Source: SAR202 cluster bacterium bin127
GTDB lineage: Bacteria > Chloroflexota > Dehalococcoidia > Lucifugimonadales > Lucifugimonadaceae
Direction: 5' to 3'
Length of the DNA: 64,000 nucleotides
NCBI GenBank assembly: GCA_002239045.1
Contig: MPNN01000008.1
Span: 42,530 to 106,529, forward strand
Shown here: positions 63,269-64,000 of the stretch, piece by piece
Layout of the letters: every line of letters starts with the position of its first letter
How positions within the stretch are numbered: position 1 is the stretch's first letter
Program-made: the position numbers and the translations under genes
Notes under the pieces: model-generated
What the model saw: only the letters and a program-made list of their open reading frames with translations
Told to the model about the DNA's origin: nothing
Databases searched by the model: none

Positions 63269-63844
63269 GGCTGCAATTGTCTGAACCGGGATGGGCGCAT
63301 TCGCATTGGGTTTTGGCGGGAGTAACCACGTCGGTTATGGCAAAGGGCGACCACAAGGGTCGCCCCTACGGTGGTTTTGCGCGGTGTGCGGAGGAGGATT
63401 GGGTGTGTTTAAGTGACGGAGGTGATTTCCGTTGGTTTGGTTGTTATGGCTGCCCGGGTTTAGTGGTTGGGGGCAGTGGTTTTGTTTTTGCCGTTGAAGG
63501 GGATTGACACCTTTCGCGTGAGGTGCCAATCCATCAGGCGTTGCCGTTTTGTGCGAGATATTGGACTGCTAGCTTCCCTCGTCCGGTCACTGCCCACGTT
63601 GCCAGACCGTGGGCCCGGGTTGCGGCCTTGAGTTTGAGCTCGGCCGCTTCCCATCGGGTAGTTTTGCACATCCTCGTGCCGTAGCCGCGACCCGTTGGCG
63701 ACAAGGGTCCGACGTCTGCCGAATTCACGACCGCTTACCCGGCCCTTGGCTTGACATTCGTGGCCTCCCCCTAGCCCCCTCCTGAAGGAGGGGGGATAGG
63801 TACTTCCCGGCCTGAAGCAGGTGGGATTGGGAGGCGTTCCCTTG
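63269..63844. other. Repeat-rich gap after the last permease
   Basis: GGGCGACCACAAGGGTCGCCC near 63346-63366 is a hairpin repeat of a widely scattered type. CCCCCTCCTGAAGGAGGGGG near 63775-63794 is a second one. Between 63530 and 63740 the minus strand has a 64-codon frame with balanced codons (ATRAHGLATWAVTGRGKLA) that may be a remnant of a mobile or coding element. I do not recognise it. No solid gene is seen. Confidence 0.5.
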
Positions 63845-63864
63845 TCGTCCATGGAATGGACGAC
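63844..63864. repeat. 9-bp perfect hairpin
   Basis: GTCGTCCAT and ATGGACGAC pair exactly around GGA. A second hairpin, GCCGAGGG with CCCTCGGC, lies near 63897-63920. Confidence 0.5.
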
Positions 63865-64000
63865 GTTGGGGAGGGATGTCTTGCTGGCTCGTGTTGCCGA
63901 GGGTGCATTAGCCCTCGGCGACCGGGACTTGTTACATCGATCGCTTCGAACGGAACCGCTGAACGTTGCAACCGGCTCTAACTCGGTTGAGGGGCGTCGC
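63851..64000 (+). CDS. Possible partial ORF at the window end
   Basis: ATG 63851 opens a frame to the window edge (MEWTTLGRDVLLARVAEGAL and on, with a Leu/Ala/Arg-rich composition). No ribosome site precedes it and it overlaps two hairpins, so it may not be a gene. Confidence 0.2.
   Translation, partial: MEWTTLGRDVLLARVAEGALALGDRDLLHRSLRTEPLNVATGSNSVEGRR

Overview
The window reads as a chromosomal segment of a bacterium in the Chloroflexota, most likely a SAR202-like or Dehalococcoidia-related lineage. This is inferred from several signs. Three peptide-type solute-binding lipoproteins carry Val/Glu-rich repeat linkers. Flavin-dependent luciferase-like oxidoreductases and enolase-superfamily enzymes recur, and such expansions are known from SAR202. 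Sulfatases are duplicated. The single 16S rRNA gene has no 23S or 5S gene beside it. An alignment of the 16S gene would settle the placement.

Layout: 1-9.4 kb holds a truncated gene, a Nudix hydrolase, small membrane paralogs (one broken), a duplicated sulfatase/DUF418 module, an amidohydrolase, a GYD protein, a DedA protein and a collagen-like Cache lipoprotein. 9.6-18.2 kb has tRNA-Ile(GAT), an MFS protein, two ERG4/ERG24-type reductases, an array of four RDD membrane genes (one a chimeric pseudogene), a cupin and an MscR-like dehydrogenase. 18.3-21.9 kb has cobT, cobS, a HisN-type phosphatase and cobU. 21.9-32 kb is an accessory stretch: an McrBC-type restriction pair, a flavin oxidoreductase, FitAB, an enolase-superfamily enzyme, an AT-rich DUF262-HNH protein, a PaREP1 protein and a decayed brnTA. 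32-36.4 kb has an orphan histidine kinase, a cytochrome lipoprotein overlapping vapBC, and the 16S gene. 36.9-46.4 kb has the first SBP-DppB-DppC cassette, a DUF1800-NHL-DUF1501 operon and a Gfo/Idh oxidoreductase. 46.4-54.7 kb is accessory again: a DUF433/DUF5615 pair, a HEPN-like protein, an HtrA-like protease, intact brnTA, an enolase-superfamily enzyme, a GT2 gene with an in-frame amber codon, a lipoprotein and a second flavin oxidoreductase. 55-63.3 kb has two more SBP-DppB-DppC cassettes; the window ends in repeat-rich DNA.

How the genes work together: the three uptake cassettes each encode a lipoprotein receptor and two permeases but no ATPase, so they must borrow ATPases from elsewhere. 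Each has a hairpin between receptor and permeases, which would let the receptor be made in excess. cobU, cobS and cobT would together assemble the cobalamin nucleotide loop, but cobU is translationally coupled to mcrC. Several toxin-antitoxin pairs, two restriction-type systems and at least six families of palindromic intergenic repeats mark the plastic parts.

Base composition also has a large-scale feature: by eye the plus strand is C-rich up to about 29 kb and G-rich after about 31.3 kb, which suggests a replication origin or an inversion breakpoint near the AT-rich DUF262 gene. Many plus-strand genes lack a Shine-Dalgarno sequence and have a -10-like hexamer 6-10 bases before the start codon, which suggests leaderless transcripts. 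The strongest candidates for something undescribed are the McrB protein with two copies of a helical module around a PUA/EVE-like domain, and the AT-rich DUF262-HNH protein with an altered DGQQR motif.
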